Numbered from the stretch's first letter, positions 1 to 13,109 are shown. The stretch: DNA of 64,000 nt from Erodium maritimum (GCA_963921825.1 OY997591.1:45281825-45345824); one strand, 5' to 3'. Program-made: numbers and translations. The notes: generated by a model not told the origin, from the sequence alone.

Positions 1-120
1 TCCTTTTGGTCTTTAAACAGTCTTTTACTTATATGATATGTCGTATTTACTAATAGTTAGGTCACGAATATTATATGCTCATAATGGTTCGATGAACTAA
101 AATATATTTGAAATGTGAAG

Positions 121-1267
121 GCTTTTTTGAAGTCATGGAGAGTTGTTTGTGGAGAAAAAGTACACAATCCAACCCTTGTTGTGCCTAAAGGGAAGACCTT
201 TTTGTTGAAACCAGTGAGGTTTGAAGGTCCATGTATAGCTCCTTATGTTCATGTTCAGGTATCAATCATCAAGTGTATATATTTTGGTTTTGTATTTAAC
301 TCTTATGTGTTCGACATATATACTTTTAAGTAGGCCTTTTGGTTTGCTCAAAAGATTGTTGTTTCTTTCATGGTTCCATAGATTTTAGGGAATATCGTCG
401 CCCCAAGAAATCCTTGGAGCAGCGACGCTACGAAATGGATTGTTTTCTCTAATGTGAATGGACTAGCCGTGTATGGAAATGGGAAAATCGACGGAAAAGG
501 TAGAAAATGGTGGAAGTCTTGTCCAGAGGTCGGTGTGACTTCAACATATTAGTTTAATGTATAAGTACGCATTGATTATTATTTTTTAATATATCCTTAA
601 CAAAATTTCTCATTGGACATGCAGCTTGGCGATGGTTGTATGAGACCTAGTGTAAGCACAAATGTTTTCTTTTACAATTTGATCAAATTTATGTCACATC
701 TTGCCTAATTAAGGTCATGATAATGATTGTGGAATAGGGAATAATTAATTATGTTGATCTCGTGTATATAGGCATTGTCTTTCAGTTCATGCCAAAACCT
801 TGAAATAAGTGGACTGACTCATATCAATAGTCAAAAGAACCATATATCAATAACAGGATGCCAGAATGCATCCATCTCCAACATCCACATATCCGCCCCA
901 GATGAAAGTCCTAACACCGATGGCATCGACATAAGCTCGTCGACCCACGTTCAAATCAATGACTCTTTCATTGGAACGGGCGACGATTGTGTTGCTATAA
1001 ACTCCGGATCCTCCTATATATACGTTACTGGAGTGTCTTGCGGCCCAGGCCATGGTATAAGGTTTGTTATCGACATTAATCCTCTTTTTTAAGGCATGAA
1101 TGAACCCTTAATTATATACAACATCTTTCAATATATGCCTCGGTATTGGAAGTTTAGGGAAAGATGGTCAAAGTGCGACGGTTGAGGAAGTACATGTTAG
1201 GGATTGTACATTCACTTCAACTCAAAATGGGGCTAGAATCAAGACATGGGAGGTAAGATAATACCAA

Positions 1268-1301
<34 letters not shown>

Positions 1302-1785
1302 TTGAGAAAAAACTTAAGTGTCATTGGTTTTATTCGACTTGTAGGGAGGGTCTGGATATGCAAGAAAAATATCGTTCAATAATATTACGCTGGTTGACGC
1401 TAAGAACCCAATCATCATTGATCAGCAGTATTCTTCCTACCCGGTCACAACGGGGGTATGATTATTATCATATTATATAGCTCTCATTTATTCCATAATA
1501 AAGATCATGATTTCTTATATATTTATTTATTTGTGATTAAAAATGCTAAAGGTTAAATCCGCTGTACAAATAAGTGATGTTACGTTCAAGGGGTTCCGCG
1601 GAAAATCGTCAACGAAGACTCCGATCGAGCTAAAATGAAGTACGTATAAGGGGTGTAGCAATGTGATAATAGAACATGTCCACATAAAACCGGATACATC
1701 TAAATCGTCTTACGCCGTTTGTACCAATGTAAACGGACGTGCTATCGATACTTATCCTCGTGTTGACTGCTTCCAGAATCATTAG
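121..1785 (+). pseudogene. Polygalacturonase (GH28 pectinase), 5' partial, probably inactivated
   Basis: The exons read as a glycosyl hydrolase family 28 endo/exo-polygalacturonase, which hydrolyses pectin homogalacturonan in the cell wall. Exons I can place: about 121-258, 382-528, 625-651, 772-1061, 1144-1252, 1345-1455 and 1552 onward; phases agree throughout. All four family motifs are present: SPNTDGI and GTGDDC in the fourth exon shown, GHG at its end, and RIK near 1235. The exon(s) for the signal peptide and N-terminus lie left of the window. Two things suggest a dead gene. First, TGA at 1636-1638 stops the last exon, while the same frame runs on with typical family sequence (about 48 codons, ending FQNH) to TAG at 1783-1785. 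Second, the expected acceptor before 1144 reads GG instead of AG; the nearest in-frame AG (1151-1152) would drop three residues of the GHGISIGSLG stretch. Intron 1253-1344 holds a (TA)n run at about 1270-1298. Family identity is secure; loss of function is inferred. Confidence 0.9.
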
Positions 1786-2232
1786 TTTGTCCATTTCTTA
1801 AGTTTTTTTTTGAAGTGCTATTTCTTGAATCTAATCATGACTCATGTGTAATTATTATATTTCATAATAAATGAGTCATTTTATTCTATTTTGTTCGCAA
1901 ACTTGAATACACTACATTAACCATCTATCGATCATTTGTCTCTATTCAAATTGTATCTGATCCCTCAATGTAAGAAATCACATAAAATAAATAGGTAAGA
2001 ACACACGAAAAGAAATCATTAAATACTTATATCCTTGTAGATACAAATTTTTTGAATCAAGTTCAGATCGATAAGTAATTGTAACTTATGATAAAATAAG
2101 TGAGTGTGACTCCAATTGAACATATTGTGTGGTATAAAAAACAAACATTAAACTTTAATCCCGCAATAAACAAGTTCAATTTCATTCAAACTTATTTAAT
2201 GAAGTGTTAAAGTGATATTCGAGTGAAAATCA
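1786..2232. other. AT-rich intergenic sequence downstream of the polygalacturonase
   Basis: This stretch of about 450 bp has no recognisable coding or repeat structure. It probably includes the 3' UTR of the polygalacturonase and lies directly left of the target-site duplication of the MULE at 2242. Confidence 0.5.
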
Positions 2233-3587
2233 ATAAGTTAAGGGTAAATTCTATTTCACTACCTTAAAAATAGTTAAGTTGCATCTCACTACCCTAAAAT
2301 AGTTAAGTGGCACCTCACTACCCTAAAAATTCTTAAATTTCATCTCACTACCCTAAAAATAGTTTGTGCCACCTCACTACCCTAACTATACATTTTTGTT
2401 GTAGTTTAGTACCCGTCATCAACTTGACATCCATTTTTGGATGGAAACATTTAAAAAGTCTAAAATAACCTTCACTAACAATCAAATTTTCAAAATCATA
2501 CCATTGGTTTTATAAAATCAATTTATTTTTTATAAAATCAATTTTTTATTTAAAAATCAGTTCATTTTTTATACAATTAATTTTATTTATTTAAAAATCA
2601 GTTTATTTATTATAAAATTAGTTTTATTTATTCAAAATCAGTTTTTATTATAAAGTTAGTTTGTTATTATTTAAAAATCAGTTTTTTATTTAAAAATAAG
2701 TTTATTTTTTATAAAATCAGTAATTCATTTATTTTTTTTTAAATCAATTTTTTATTTAAATTTATTATTTATTTAAAAATCAAATTTTTGTTTATATATT
2801 TAATCTAATATATATAATTATTTTTTAGTTTTCAGTAATTATAATATATATTGAAAATAAAATTTAATAATTTTATTTTTAAATTTAATATATATCGGTT
2901 TGAATTACTTTACATTTTACCAATATTAAAATAAATAAATAAAATTAGAAAAACAATTCCAAATTTTCATCTTCAACCTCTACAATTTCTAGGCATGCGT
3001 GAATCGAATCAATGTTGTTTTTTTAAATTTCACTTCATACTACCAGCAACAATCCAACCAAATCATCATTGGAGAAAAGGGGAAATGGGGAGCCGGGATG
3101 GGTGGATGAGAGGGCGGAGAAGGGGTTCGGATCTGGCCGGAGTTGGTGTGGAACTGATCATGGGAGGGCAAAAGGGAGGGACCTGGTCGGAGGGGAAAAG
3201 GGGAAGGACAGTGGGAGTCAGTGAGGGCGGCGCACCGGCAGATCTGCTTGGAGGGGCATTTTCTGCTAATTATGCCGTAGTCTGTTATCCGTGGTAGTGA
3301 GCGAACGCTCACCCCTAGCTGCTTTTCCTACAGGTACTGATCACAGGACGGACTAGGTGAGCTCTTGAAGCTTGTGGAGCTAGGAGCGGAGTCTGGTTTT
3401 TATCTTTTGAGTCTAGTGACGGATACCTCATACTTGTCCAATTGTTGGGACGTTTTTGAGTTGTAAATATTATTTTGATAACTAGTTGGTGATTTCAAAG
3501 TATTTATTCAAAACAGGTTTCAAGTGTTTTATTATTTTAAATGTTCGCGTCCCGAGTTCGGTTTACTGAAATTGGGGCGTGACAACT

Positions 3588-3599
3588 TGGTATCAGAGC
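3588..3599 (+). other. Primer-binding site (initiator tRNA-Met type)
   Basis: TGGTATCAGAGC three bases after the left LTR end (gtgaca at 3579-3584) is the classic plant initiator tRNA-Met primer-binding site. Confidence 0.9.
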
Positions 3600-4504
3600 T
3601 CGAGGTTTCACACCTCAGACTGTCCGTCAATTAGGTGGGGAGGGTCGAGTCAGTGTAGACCTGTCGTGTCTTGAGTCTTGTTTTGTTTGTATGTTGCAGC
3701 ATTTTGTTGCTGGCATACTGATTGTGTGTGGTTGCGTGAACTACTTTTAAACTGTCGCGACTCGACTCAGGGGCGCCCCTGTAGTCGAGCGTGACGGTGT
3801 TGACATCAGGAGGGTACAATGTAGTTCGGGGACGCCTGGACCGGATTGTAACTACGCGATGTCAAGAAATGAAGTTTTTAATGAAGTGGAGAAAGTTTTA
3901 AAAATTGTTTGGCCCTGTGGGCGTGTTTTGATTTTGATTGGCCCTGTGGGCATACTTTGATGTTGGTTGGCCCGGTGGGCGAGTGTTGTTGTGTTGTTGT
4001 TGGCCTTGTCGGTTTGTGTTTTGGTTGAGGTTGGATGATTTGGTTTGTCTGTGTGTCGTTAAGGCAAGTTTTAGGGTTAAAACGGGTTGAGATTCGAGCT
4101 TGAAGCGAGTTTGGAAAACAGGTCTGCACGAGCGTCACGGGTCCTGTCACGGATCCGTGACGGACCAGAGCGTTTTGGCAGTTTTTAGGTCTTTGTCACG
4201 GGTCTGTGACCCCAACCGTGACGGGGTCTGTCACGGGCCCGTGACCCCTGTCTGTTTCATCATCTTGTTTGCGCAGTTTTCGTGTCATAGTTACGTGACT
4301 AGGTGTGCATTTATGCGGTTTAATTGAGGTTTCGATTACGTACTATTATATTTAAAGTATAAATAGCGTGAACGGTGTGACGTATAGTAACAAGTACGTT
4401 AGGGTAGACGTAGACCGTGTGAACGTTAGTGTATTTGAGCTTCTGTCTTTATATGAGTTCGCAAACTGAACGTTTGCGTGTATCCGTACAGAGGATACTG
4501 ACAT

Positions 4505-7500
4505 ATGGCTCGCGGTAGACGAGGACGAGCGGCGGTAACACGGGGATGGGCGCCCACGTGGGGCCGGCGGGGACGGTCAGCGGTGACACCAGGACGGGTG
4601 CCAACCATTGACCCCGCCGAGTACGCGGAGGCGCAGGGCACTACTGTCGGAGAAGACAGGAGAAGCGACGCGGGACCGCCTACAGGCACACCCAGTGTTC
4701 CGCCGGTCGCGGACCCTCCCGTTATGACTACCCTGGATGAGCTGACTAGGACAGTCCAGAGTTTGGTGGCGGTCATCGCCAGTCGAGAGTCGGCTTCACC
4801 AGCTCCGGAGGCAGCAGCGGTCCCAGTGAGGCCCGGTCATGCAGAGGACCACACAGCCCGGACCCTACTAGACTTCCTGAAGATAGGGATACCCATCTTC
4901 TTCGGGGAGCCGAACCCCGACCTAGCCGAGAGGTGGCTAGAACAGGTCACGCGGGACCTGGATACATCAGGTATCGAAGATGGTCGCCGCAGAGTGTCCT
5001 TCGCAGCTCACCAGCTGAGGGACAGCGCCTACCACTGGTGGGGGCGTGTGAAGGACAGTGTCGGGCACGACTACGATATCTTCCAGGAGTTGTTTCTGGC
5101 ACAGAGTTTACCCGAGTCGGCTCGGTTGGAGCGACATCGCCAGTTTCTAGACCTGGAGCAGAGGGGGATGACAGTGGCGGAATACGAGGCCAGATTCACG
5201 ACCTTGACCAGATTCGCGCCGGAGATGGTGATGACCGAGCAGAACCGTTGCCTACGGTTCGAGGGGGGACTGAGACCGGTGATTCGGGATAAGGTTCTCG
5301 CCTTGAAGTTGCGGAAGTATGCAGATCTCGTGGACACCGCAGCGACGGTGGAGCAGGGTATCAGGGATACGGCCAGGACCCGGGAGGTTCGACAGCGACC
5401 GACCAGCTTTGCAGGGCCGTCCGAGTCACGAGACTCGAGGAGACAGAGGACCACGGGGTTCTTCCGACCACCGACTCATCAGGGTGGATCGAGACAGCAG
5501 GGCTCGGTGGCGTCCCTGGGGCCAATCGCGTCAGAGAGGGTGCCGACATGCTATATCTGCGGGCATTCAGGCCACTTGCAGCGAGGGTGCCGGATGGGAG
5601 GAGGGCCCGCGGCGCTACCATCGACCAGCCGGACAGGCCAGGGCTCGGGGTCGAGAGCCGACGAGGTCAGCTATTTCCGTTGCGGCCGGGTGGGACACAC
5701 TGTGGCATGGTGCCGTGAGCCGTTGGGAGCGACATCAGCGCAGCGATTGCAGCAGTCGCGGACAGTACAGTCATCCAGGGGTCGCCCTCGACAAAGTCAG
5801 CAGTCGAGACTCTCACAGCCGTTTACGAGTGCGCCGGTTCCGAGGCAACAGCAGAGACCTGGGTATTCAGCAGCCAGTGCGCCGAGTCAGAGGCAGCAGG
5901 CCTCGCAGGGGAGAGTGTACGCAGTCACCGACTCCCGGGCCCCAGGATCTACCACATACCGCGAGACTATACAGGGTACGTGTTTGTTGTATCATTTATG
6001 GGCGTTATTCTTATTTGATACCGGGGCGTCGCACTCTTTTATTTTGTTGGGTTGTGTTGAGAGGTTGGGGTTGAGCTTAGAGCCGTTGAGTCCACCCCTA
6101 TGCTTGGACACCCCAGTTGGGGGTGGTGTATCGTTGACTAGGGTCTGTCGTGCCTGCGAGATTAGAGTCGTAGACTGTCCTTGCCCTGGTGATCTTCTCG
6201 TACTGGGAATGACGACCTTTGATGTGATCTTGGGAATGGATTGGTTGGTGAAGTACCGAGCCAACATCGATTGCTACAGGCGACGAGTGACAGTGTCAGT
6301 GGGCAATACAAAGGTGACGTGTGTTCTGGGTAGTAAGAGCGGCGTCTTCCTGTCGGCGTTGTCTGCAGAGGAGGAAGTATCGGCTGTGCAGAGCCGAAAG
6401 TTACCGCGAGTGGTATGCGAGTTCCCCGAGGTCTTTCCTGAGGAGTTGAGCGGGTTGCCACCGGTTCGTGAGGTGGAGTTCGGGATTGACCTAGTGTCGG
6501 GAACGGCGGCGATATCGATGTCACCTTACAGGTTCGCGCCTGCGGAGTTGATTGAGCTGAAGCGTCAACTCGAGGGGTTTCAGCAGAAGGGGTTTGTCTG
6601 TCCGAGTGTATCGCCGTGGGGAGCACCAGCACTCTTCGTGAAGAAGAAGAGTGGAGAGCTACGGATGTGTATAGATTACCGGAAGCTAAACCGGGTTACG
6701 GTGAAGAACCGATACCCGATGCCGAGGATCGATGACTTGTTCGACCAGTTGAGACGGTCGACCTGCTTCTCGAAGATCGATCTGCGATCCGGTTATTATC
6801 AGTTGCGAGTCCGTGAGGGGGACGTCGCAAAGACTGCATTCTGGACACGCTATGGGCACTACGAGTTCCTGGTGATGTCATTCGGACTGACGAACGCACC
6901 TGTAGCGTTCATGGGTCTGATGAACAGCATCTTCTGGTCGTTCTTAGATCAGTTTGTGGTGGTGTTCGTAGACGACATCCTGATTTATTCACGGAGCGAG
7001 GCGGCACATGAGGTACATCTGAGGACTGTTCTGAAACTACTGCGCGAGCATCAGCTATATGCCAACCTGGAGAAGTGCTGGCTCGCTGAGGTGAAATTCC
7101 TCGGTCACATCGTGTCCCGTGACGGTATACTGGTCTATCCGTCGAAGATCGACGCGGTCTCGAAGTGGGCACGGCCCACGAGTGTCTTCGAGATCCGCAG
7201 CTTTCTGGGGTTGGTGGGCTATTATCGGCGATTTGTCCAGGACTTTGCGCGACTAGCCGCGCCGATGATTCTGTTGACGCGCAAGGGAGTCGGGTTTGTG
7301 TGGACAGAGGATTGTGAGCGTGCCTTCACGGAGTTGAAGACTCGGCTGACTACCGCTCTAGTATTGGTGGTGCCCGAGCGAGGGATCGGGTATGATGTCT
7401 ACTGTGATGCGTCCGGAGAGGGACTGGGCTGCGTACTGATGCAGTTGGGCAGAGTTGTGGCTTATGGCTCCAGGTAGTTGAAGACGCACGAGCGCAACTA

Positions 7501-9310
7501 TCCTACCCACGACTTGCAGCTGGCAGCAGTGGTGTGCGCGCTAAAGGGCTGGCGATATTATCTTTATGGCGAGGTGTTTCAGGTGTTCTCGGATCACAAG
7601 AGCCTCAAGTACATATTTTCCCATCGAGACCTGAACATGCGCCAGCGGCGGTGGATGGAACTACTCGAGGAGTACGACTTCGAGCTACATTACCATCCGG
7701 GTAAGGCGAACGTGGTTGCCGACGCCTTGAGTAGGAAGTCGGTTCCGAGCCTCACCAGCATATCAGTCCGAGAGTGGGACATGATGGGGGAGCTGAGCAC
7801 GTTCGGACTTGAGCTAGAGGAGGTTACTGGTGACATGGCCATGCGCTCATTAGTGGCTCAGCCCTCACTGCTTGCCCGAGTGTTGGAGGCACAGTCGGAC
7901 GACGTCGAGGCGTCAGAGATCCGAGAGAGAGCCGTCATGGGTGACGAGGTGGTAGGCTGGGAGGACAGTGCTGATTGGGGGTTACGGTACCGCGGGGGGC
8001 TGTTCGTGCCGGTTAACTATAGAGACGACGTGTTGCGAGAGTCACATCATTCGCGTTTTACAGTGCACCCAGGGGCACCAAGATGTACCGTGATATCAGG
8101 CGGCACTTCTGGTGGCGCGGGATGCGGAGAGCAGTCGCAGAGTTTGTGTCGAGATGTCTCTTCTGTCAGCAGGTGAAGGCCGAGCATCAGCGTCCCGCAG
8201 GATTGTTGCAGCCACTGCCGATTGCCCAGTGGAAGTGGGAGCATATCACGATGGACTTCGTGTGTGGACTACCGAGATCGCCGAAGGGAAACGACGCCGT
8301 ATGGGTGGTGGTCGACCGGTTGACCAAGTCGGCCCACTTCTTGGCTATGAGGATGACTGATCCTGTCGACAAGTTGAGCAGCCTGTACATTCAGGATATT
8401 AGTGCATCTACATGGGGTCCCGGTGTCGATAGTGTCTGACAGGGATCCCCGCTTCACGTCCAGGTTTTGGCCGAGTCTGCAGAAAGCGTTGGGGACCGAA
8501 GTTCTACTCAGTACAGCACGCCATCCCCAGACAGACGGTCAGTCCGAGCGCACTATTCAGATCTTGGAAGACATGCTGCGGGCATGTGTTCTGGACTTCA
8601 GGGGATCATGGGAGACCCACCTGCCGTTGGTCGAGTTCGCCTACAACAACAACTACTAGGCCAGTATTGGGATGACACCGTTCGAATCGTTGTATGGGAG
8701 GCCATGTCGATCGCCAGTGTGTTGGGCAGAGGTGGGGGACAAGAGTCTGCTGGGGCCAAATCTTGTCAGAGAGACGACAGAGAAGGTCGCGCTGATACGC
8801 GATCGGTTGAGGACTACGCAGAGTCGGCAGAAGAGTTATGTCGACATACGACGTCGACCTCTTGAGTTTGCAGTCGGGGATCACGTGTTCTTGAAGGTGA
8901 GCCCGAGGAAGGGACTGGTACGGTTCAGACGCAGCGGGGGAAAGTTGGCTCCGCGGTACATTGGCCCGTTCGAGATCTTGAGCAGAGTAGGAGAAGTGGC
9001 TTATCGTCTGGCGTTACCACCGCAACTTGGGAGAGTTCATAACGTCTTCCACGTGTCCCAGTTGCGGCAGTACAATGCGGACCCCTCCCACGTCATTGAG
9101 TGGACCGATATCGAGGTGGATGATGATGTCTCTTATGACGAGCAGCCGGTTCGGATCATGGACACACGGGAGCAGGTCCTGCGGGGAGGCAAGATTATCC
9201 ACCTGGTACGAGTGCAGTGGAAACATCACGGGGCTGAGTCGACTTGGGAACGCGAGGACGAGGTTTGCGCGAAGTACCCCGACTTGTTCGACTCCCGAGG
9301 TACGTCTGTT
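4505..9310 (+). pseudogene. gag-pol coding region of the Tekay fossil
   Basis: Approximate domain order as read: gag (about 4505-5960) with knuckles [14 protein letters not shown] near 5550 and a second near 5680; aspartic protease with [11 protein letters not shown] near 6015; reverse transcriptase (about 6590-7130) with the FVDDILIYS motif near 6965; RNase H (about 7380-7740); integrase with zinc-binding head and DDE core (about 8040-8900); C-terminal chromodomain (about 9080-9300). This order (RT-RH-INT) is that of Ty3/gypsy. The region is broken in about four places and is treated as a fossil. Confidence 0.92.
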
Positions 9311-9349
9311 TTAAATTTCACGGACGAAATTCCTTTAAGGGGGGTAGAT

Positions 9350-12330
9350 TGTAATAACCACTCCCGGTCAACGCTAGTCAAACCTGCGAAAAACAGGAAA
9401 ATTTAAAAAATTTAAGACAGACACTTATTTGAACCTAAAATGAACCTGAGGGTCATACCGGACTTAAGTTGACACCGTTATTGAGCAAAGTGAGTTCCGG
9501 GGGACTCAGGGCAACTTTCTGATCAATTTGGGAAATGTTGACTTTTCGTTGGAAAAGTCAACCGAACGACGTTTTGGTCCATTCGAGGACCGTTTTGGAT
9601 CCAAAAAGCTTAGTCGTCGTCGCAGCGGTCTTAGTCAAGCCGTTTCCTTGTAGCCCGTCAAGTCTTGTAATTTCTTCGGAAAAGTGCCCGTTCGGGGCCC
9701 GAAACGTCCGTTTTTCGCGAATCTGATTGAAAAATATCTAGTAGATATTTTTACAAAAGGTGTGGGACCCACCTTGCCACTTGTCAAACAAGTGGTGGTG
9801 TTAGGTTTTGGGGGCAAAATGAAAAGGGAAGGCTTAAGGGGGGGTTCGGCTAGGGGTTTAGAAAGAGAAAACAAAATCAAAAAAAGAGAAGAGAGTTAGA
9901 GAGAGAAGGAGAACAAGAAAGAGAGGAGCTCGGGTTTGAAGGGGGCACTATTCACGTCTTCCACCCTTGGATCGTCTCAAAGCTTGGAGATTCACACTCC
10001 CCTCATCTTCCTCTACGGTTAGTACTAAACCGATCGTCGATTTGATTAATTTCAAAAGCTAGGGTTTTGTTAAAATGAATGGTTTAGGGTTGTATTGAGG
10101 TTGGGGAAGTGTTGGAGACGTTTTGGAGGTGTTTGGAGGTGGATTTTGACGTTTTCCGGTGACCGGAAGCTCGGGAGGAGCTTCGGCCACCGTGGGTGGT
10201 GGCCGGCCGGCCATGGGGTGGCTGGCCGGAGCTGGCACCAGCCACCACCATGGTGGCCGGGCCCCAATTTGAACCCTAGGGCCCACGGCCAAGTTGGGTC
10301 AGGTGGGCCCACGTGCTCGGATGATCGGGTTTAGTGTTCGGCTGGTTTAGAATGTTCCCCGGACCATTTATCCTTAACCGAATCGAAATTTGGAATTAAA
10401 ATGTGAAAGTTGTAATTATCGGGTTTAGAAACTTTGAACGTTAATTATTTGACTCGGAAGTCGGAATTTGATTCCGTTGAGTGCCTAGGAACCCTTGAAT
10501 TATTCTAAGACCGTAGAAACGAAAACGGGAATTTTTGGAGCCCCAGAAGGGCATTTCCAAAACCCGGGCAGATTCGCCATGTCGGGCGAATCGGGCCTTT
10601 ACGAGTCCTTTTTCGACAATGTCGAGTAATTGGGAGGTTTGGGAGCGATCGACATTGTCGGGGTTACGTTTGGGCGTTAAGTTTGTTAAATTTCAGTTTA
10701 TTCCTGCGAGTTTAAAGTGCATTAAAAATTGTGTTCTTTTAGATCGTGTTGCGGACCGAGGCAAAGGGAAGCTAGGCGAGTGACTGGGATCACGCTGGGG
10801 CTTAGTTGAGCACTTTTGGAGAACTTATACGAGGTAGGGAAAAGTAGCCGGATCTCGGCCCTGACTAGGGAAAGTTAACAGTAGAATTGCATGTGACACC
10901 GGGGTGTCGTGGGTTAAGTAGGTTTATCGAATATTAGAAAGGCATGATACGGGAACGTAGCGATTATGAGAAAAGGATGTGACACTTAGTAGTGTCGTAG
11001 GAACAGAGAACTTAGCGATATTAGAATTACTGGAGGCATATGACCATGCCCGGAGGTTGACTGTTTAATTTATGTCTTGGGTGGCCATGAGAGCCCGTGT
11101 ATTATTGTTGGTGTCTTGGGTGGCCATGAGAGCCCGTGTATTATTGTTGGTGTCTTAGGTGGCCATGAGAGCCCGTGTTTTATTGTTGGTGTCTTGGGTG
11201 GCCATGAGAGCCCGTGTTGTATTGTTGGTGTCTTGGGTGGCCATGAGAGCCCGTTTTTTACTGTTGGGATGTCTTGGGAGGCCATGAGTCTCATGGGGTT
11301 GTTGAGCCCGTGAGTTACTGTTGGTGTGTCTTGGGAGGCCATGAGGGCCCGTGGGGTTGTTGAACCCGAGTTTTTACCGTTGGAGTCTTGAGTGGCCATG
11401 AGTGCCTGTGGAGTGTTGAACTGGTCTTGTTATTGTTTGTTGAACCTTGCTTGTGATTGTGATTGCGAGTGGCCGAGGTTAGTGACCCGACTTCGTGTCG
11501 GGAAGTGGTGTGGAATTTGGCTGGCTTCCGAGTTCGAGTCTTGGTAAGTTGCGAGCGTTCTTTGGCTAGCCTGATCCGTGTTCGAGTCTCGGCAGGTTGT
11601 GAGCATGTGTAGGCAATGAGAGGGCAGCTCCCCTTCCGACCAGCTATCGGAAAAGTAGCGTTTTATATATCGCCAACAGGTCGACCGCCTAGAGCCTGAC
11701 AGTGATAGGTAAAGCACGTGGGGCAGGCTCGAGCCCAGCCGGTTAGCAACTGGCACTGAGCAGCTGACAGGAATGCGATCCTTTGCGATCTTGTTTGGTG
11801 TGCGATCCTTCGTGATCTTGTTTGGTGTTGCGTAGTGTTCTGTCGTGTCCTTGGAGGAGGTCGTCGATAGTTGTGTCGGGTTTACATTACAAGTCCGAGT
11901 GTAGAGTCTATTGTGGAAGGTAACGGGTTGTGTGTCAGTTGAGTACTTGAGTTTGGGGATTGTATTCCCGGTGTTGAGTTTGGTTTTGGTGTTACCGGCA
12001 TTGTCTGCTAATTATGTCGTAGTCAGTCTGTTATCCGTGGTGGTGAGCGAACGCTCACCCCTAGCTGCTTTTCCTACAGGTACTGATCACAGGACGGACT
12101 AGGTGAGCTCTTGAAGCTTGTGGAGCTAGGAGCGGAGTCCGGTTTTTATCTTTTGAGTCTAGTGATGGATACCTCGTACTTGTCCAATTGTTGGGACGTT
12201 TTTGAGTTGTAAATATTATTTTGATAACTAGTTGGTGATTTCAAAGTATTTATTCAAAACAGGTTTCAAGTGTTTTATTATTTTAAATGTTCGCGTCCCG
12301 AGTTCGGTTTACTGAAATTGGGGTGTGACA
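9350..12330 (+). repeat. Right LTR of the Tekay element (2,981 bp)
   Basis: Starts TGTAATAACC directly after the purine-rich tract and ends GTGACA, matching the end of the left LTR. It contains a core conserved in the other LTRs of this window (near 10835-10880, gaggtagggaaaagtagcc) and a short tandem array of a 39-56-bp unit (about 11070-11420) built on a gtcttgggtggccatgag motif. The long antisense frame there is only a translation of the repeat. Confidence 0.92.
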
Positions 12331-13109
12331 GGGATGAATGACGGCGGGATGAGGGAGGAGGCGAGGGTTACGGCGAAGGTTTACACCTGCAAAGCTCGAC
12401 AGATCTGCCTTAATGCTTGATTCTCGTTTCACACCCGGTGGCCGTGTAAATGGGGGTGTGGCCGTGGCCGACGTCGAGCTATGGTGGCCGTGGCCGACGT
12501 CGAGCTATGGTGGCCATGACCGTGGCAGAGCTCCGATACCCTTTTCTTCTCTGCAAAAATGAAATGGGTATAAGAGAAAATGGGGGCTGAGTTAGGTTAT
12601 AAATGAATGGGTTAGGTTAGAAATAAAAGGGTAGTTTTGTTATTTAAAAAAATATATAGGGTCATGTGCCAGGCGCATGACCATTTTCCATCCAAAAATG
12701 GATGTCAACTTGACGGTGGGTACTAAACTGCAACAAAAATGCATAGTTAGGGTAGTGAGGTGCCATAAACTATTTTTAGGGTAGTGAGATGAAATTTAAG
12801 AAATTTTAGGATAGTGAGGTGCCACTTAACTATTTTAAGGTAATGAGATGCAACTTAACTATTTTAAGGGTACTGAGATGGAATTTACCCATAACTTAAT
12901 TATATAAAAGTACAATCATTTGTAGTCAACTATCCTTTTTTCTCTTTCATATGCTACTCTCTCCACGTAAAGCAAATATATGTATGCAACACATCAAAGC
13001 GAAATAATTCAAGTACATGAATGTTATGAGATTTATCTTTCGATGTTGAGGTCAATGTATAATTGTATAGTTTTTTATTAAAAGGTACGAATTTTATTAA
13101 TTATCGGAG

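Larger units (their letters stand above)
3255..12330 (+). mobile_element. Ty3/gypsy retrotransposon, Tekay/Del-type chromovirus, broken
   Basis: A fossil LTR element inserted in the MULE. Parts: left LTR portion 3255-3584; primer-binding site 3588-3599; leader 3600-4500; gag-pol region about 4505-9310; polypurine tract about 9335-9346; right LTR 9350-12330. A chromodomain at the end of the polyprotein and two CCHC-like knuckles place it among chromoviruses of the Tekay (Del) lineage, which are known for long LTRs. The element is broken: the left LTR is short and the coding region has about four breaks. The overlapping LTR parts differ by only about 2% by eye, suggesting insertion roughly within the last one to two million years. 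Confidence 0.93.
2242..12890. mobile_element. Mutator-like element (MULE) with ~200-bp TIRs, carrying a nested LTR retrotransposon
   Basis: Long terminal inverted repeats lie at 2242-2445 and 12688-12890; both begin GGGTAAATTC and contain several spaced CTCACTACCCTAAAA-type blocks. They are flanked by a 9-bp duplication with one mismatch (ataagttaa at 2233-2241, ataacttaa at 12891-12899). Nine-bp TSDs with long TIRs are the hallmark of Mutator-like elements. The native interior is 2446-3254 and 12331-12687; everything between is a Tekay retrotransposon. Interior left: an AT-rich imperfect tandem array (about 2500-2940, units of the ttatttaaaaatcag kind) and a GC-rich stretch (3060-3250). Interior right: GC-rich, with a 26-bp tandem duplication at about 12468-12519. 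I see no transposase, so the element is non-autonomous. The GC-rich interior could be captured host DNA, but I cannot name a source. Confidence 0.85.

Noticed and set aside
3040-3312. Opposite-strand frames in the GC-rich interior of the first MULE as a captured gene
   Set aside because: No recognisable domain or exon structure; composition alone explains the open frames.
11070-11399. Minus-strand frame with repeated SWPPKTPT units
   Set aside because: It is the antisense translation of the LTR minisatellite, not a repeat protein.
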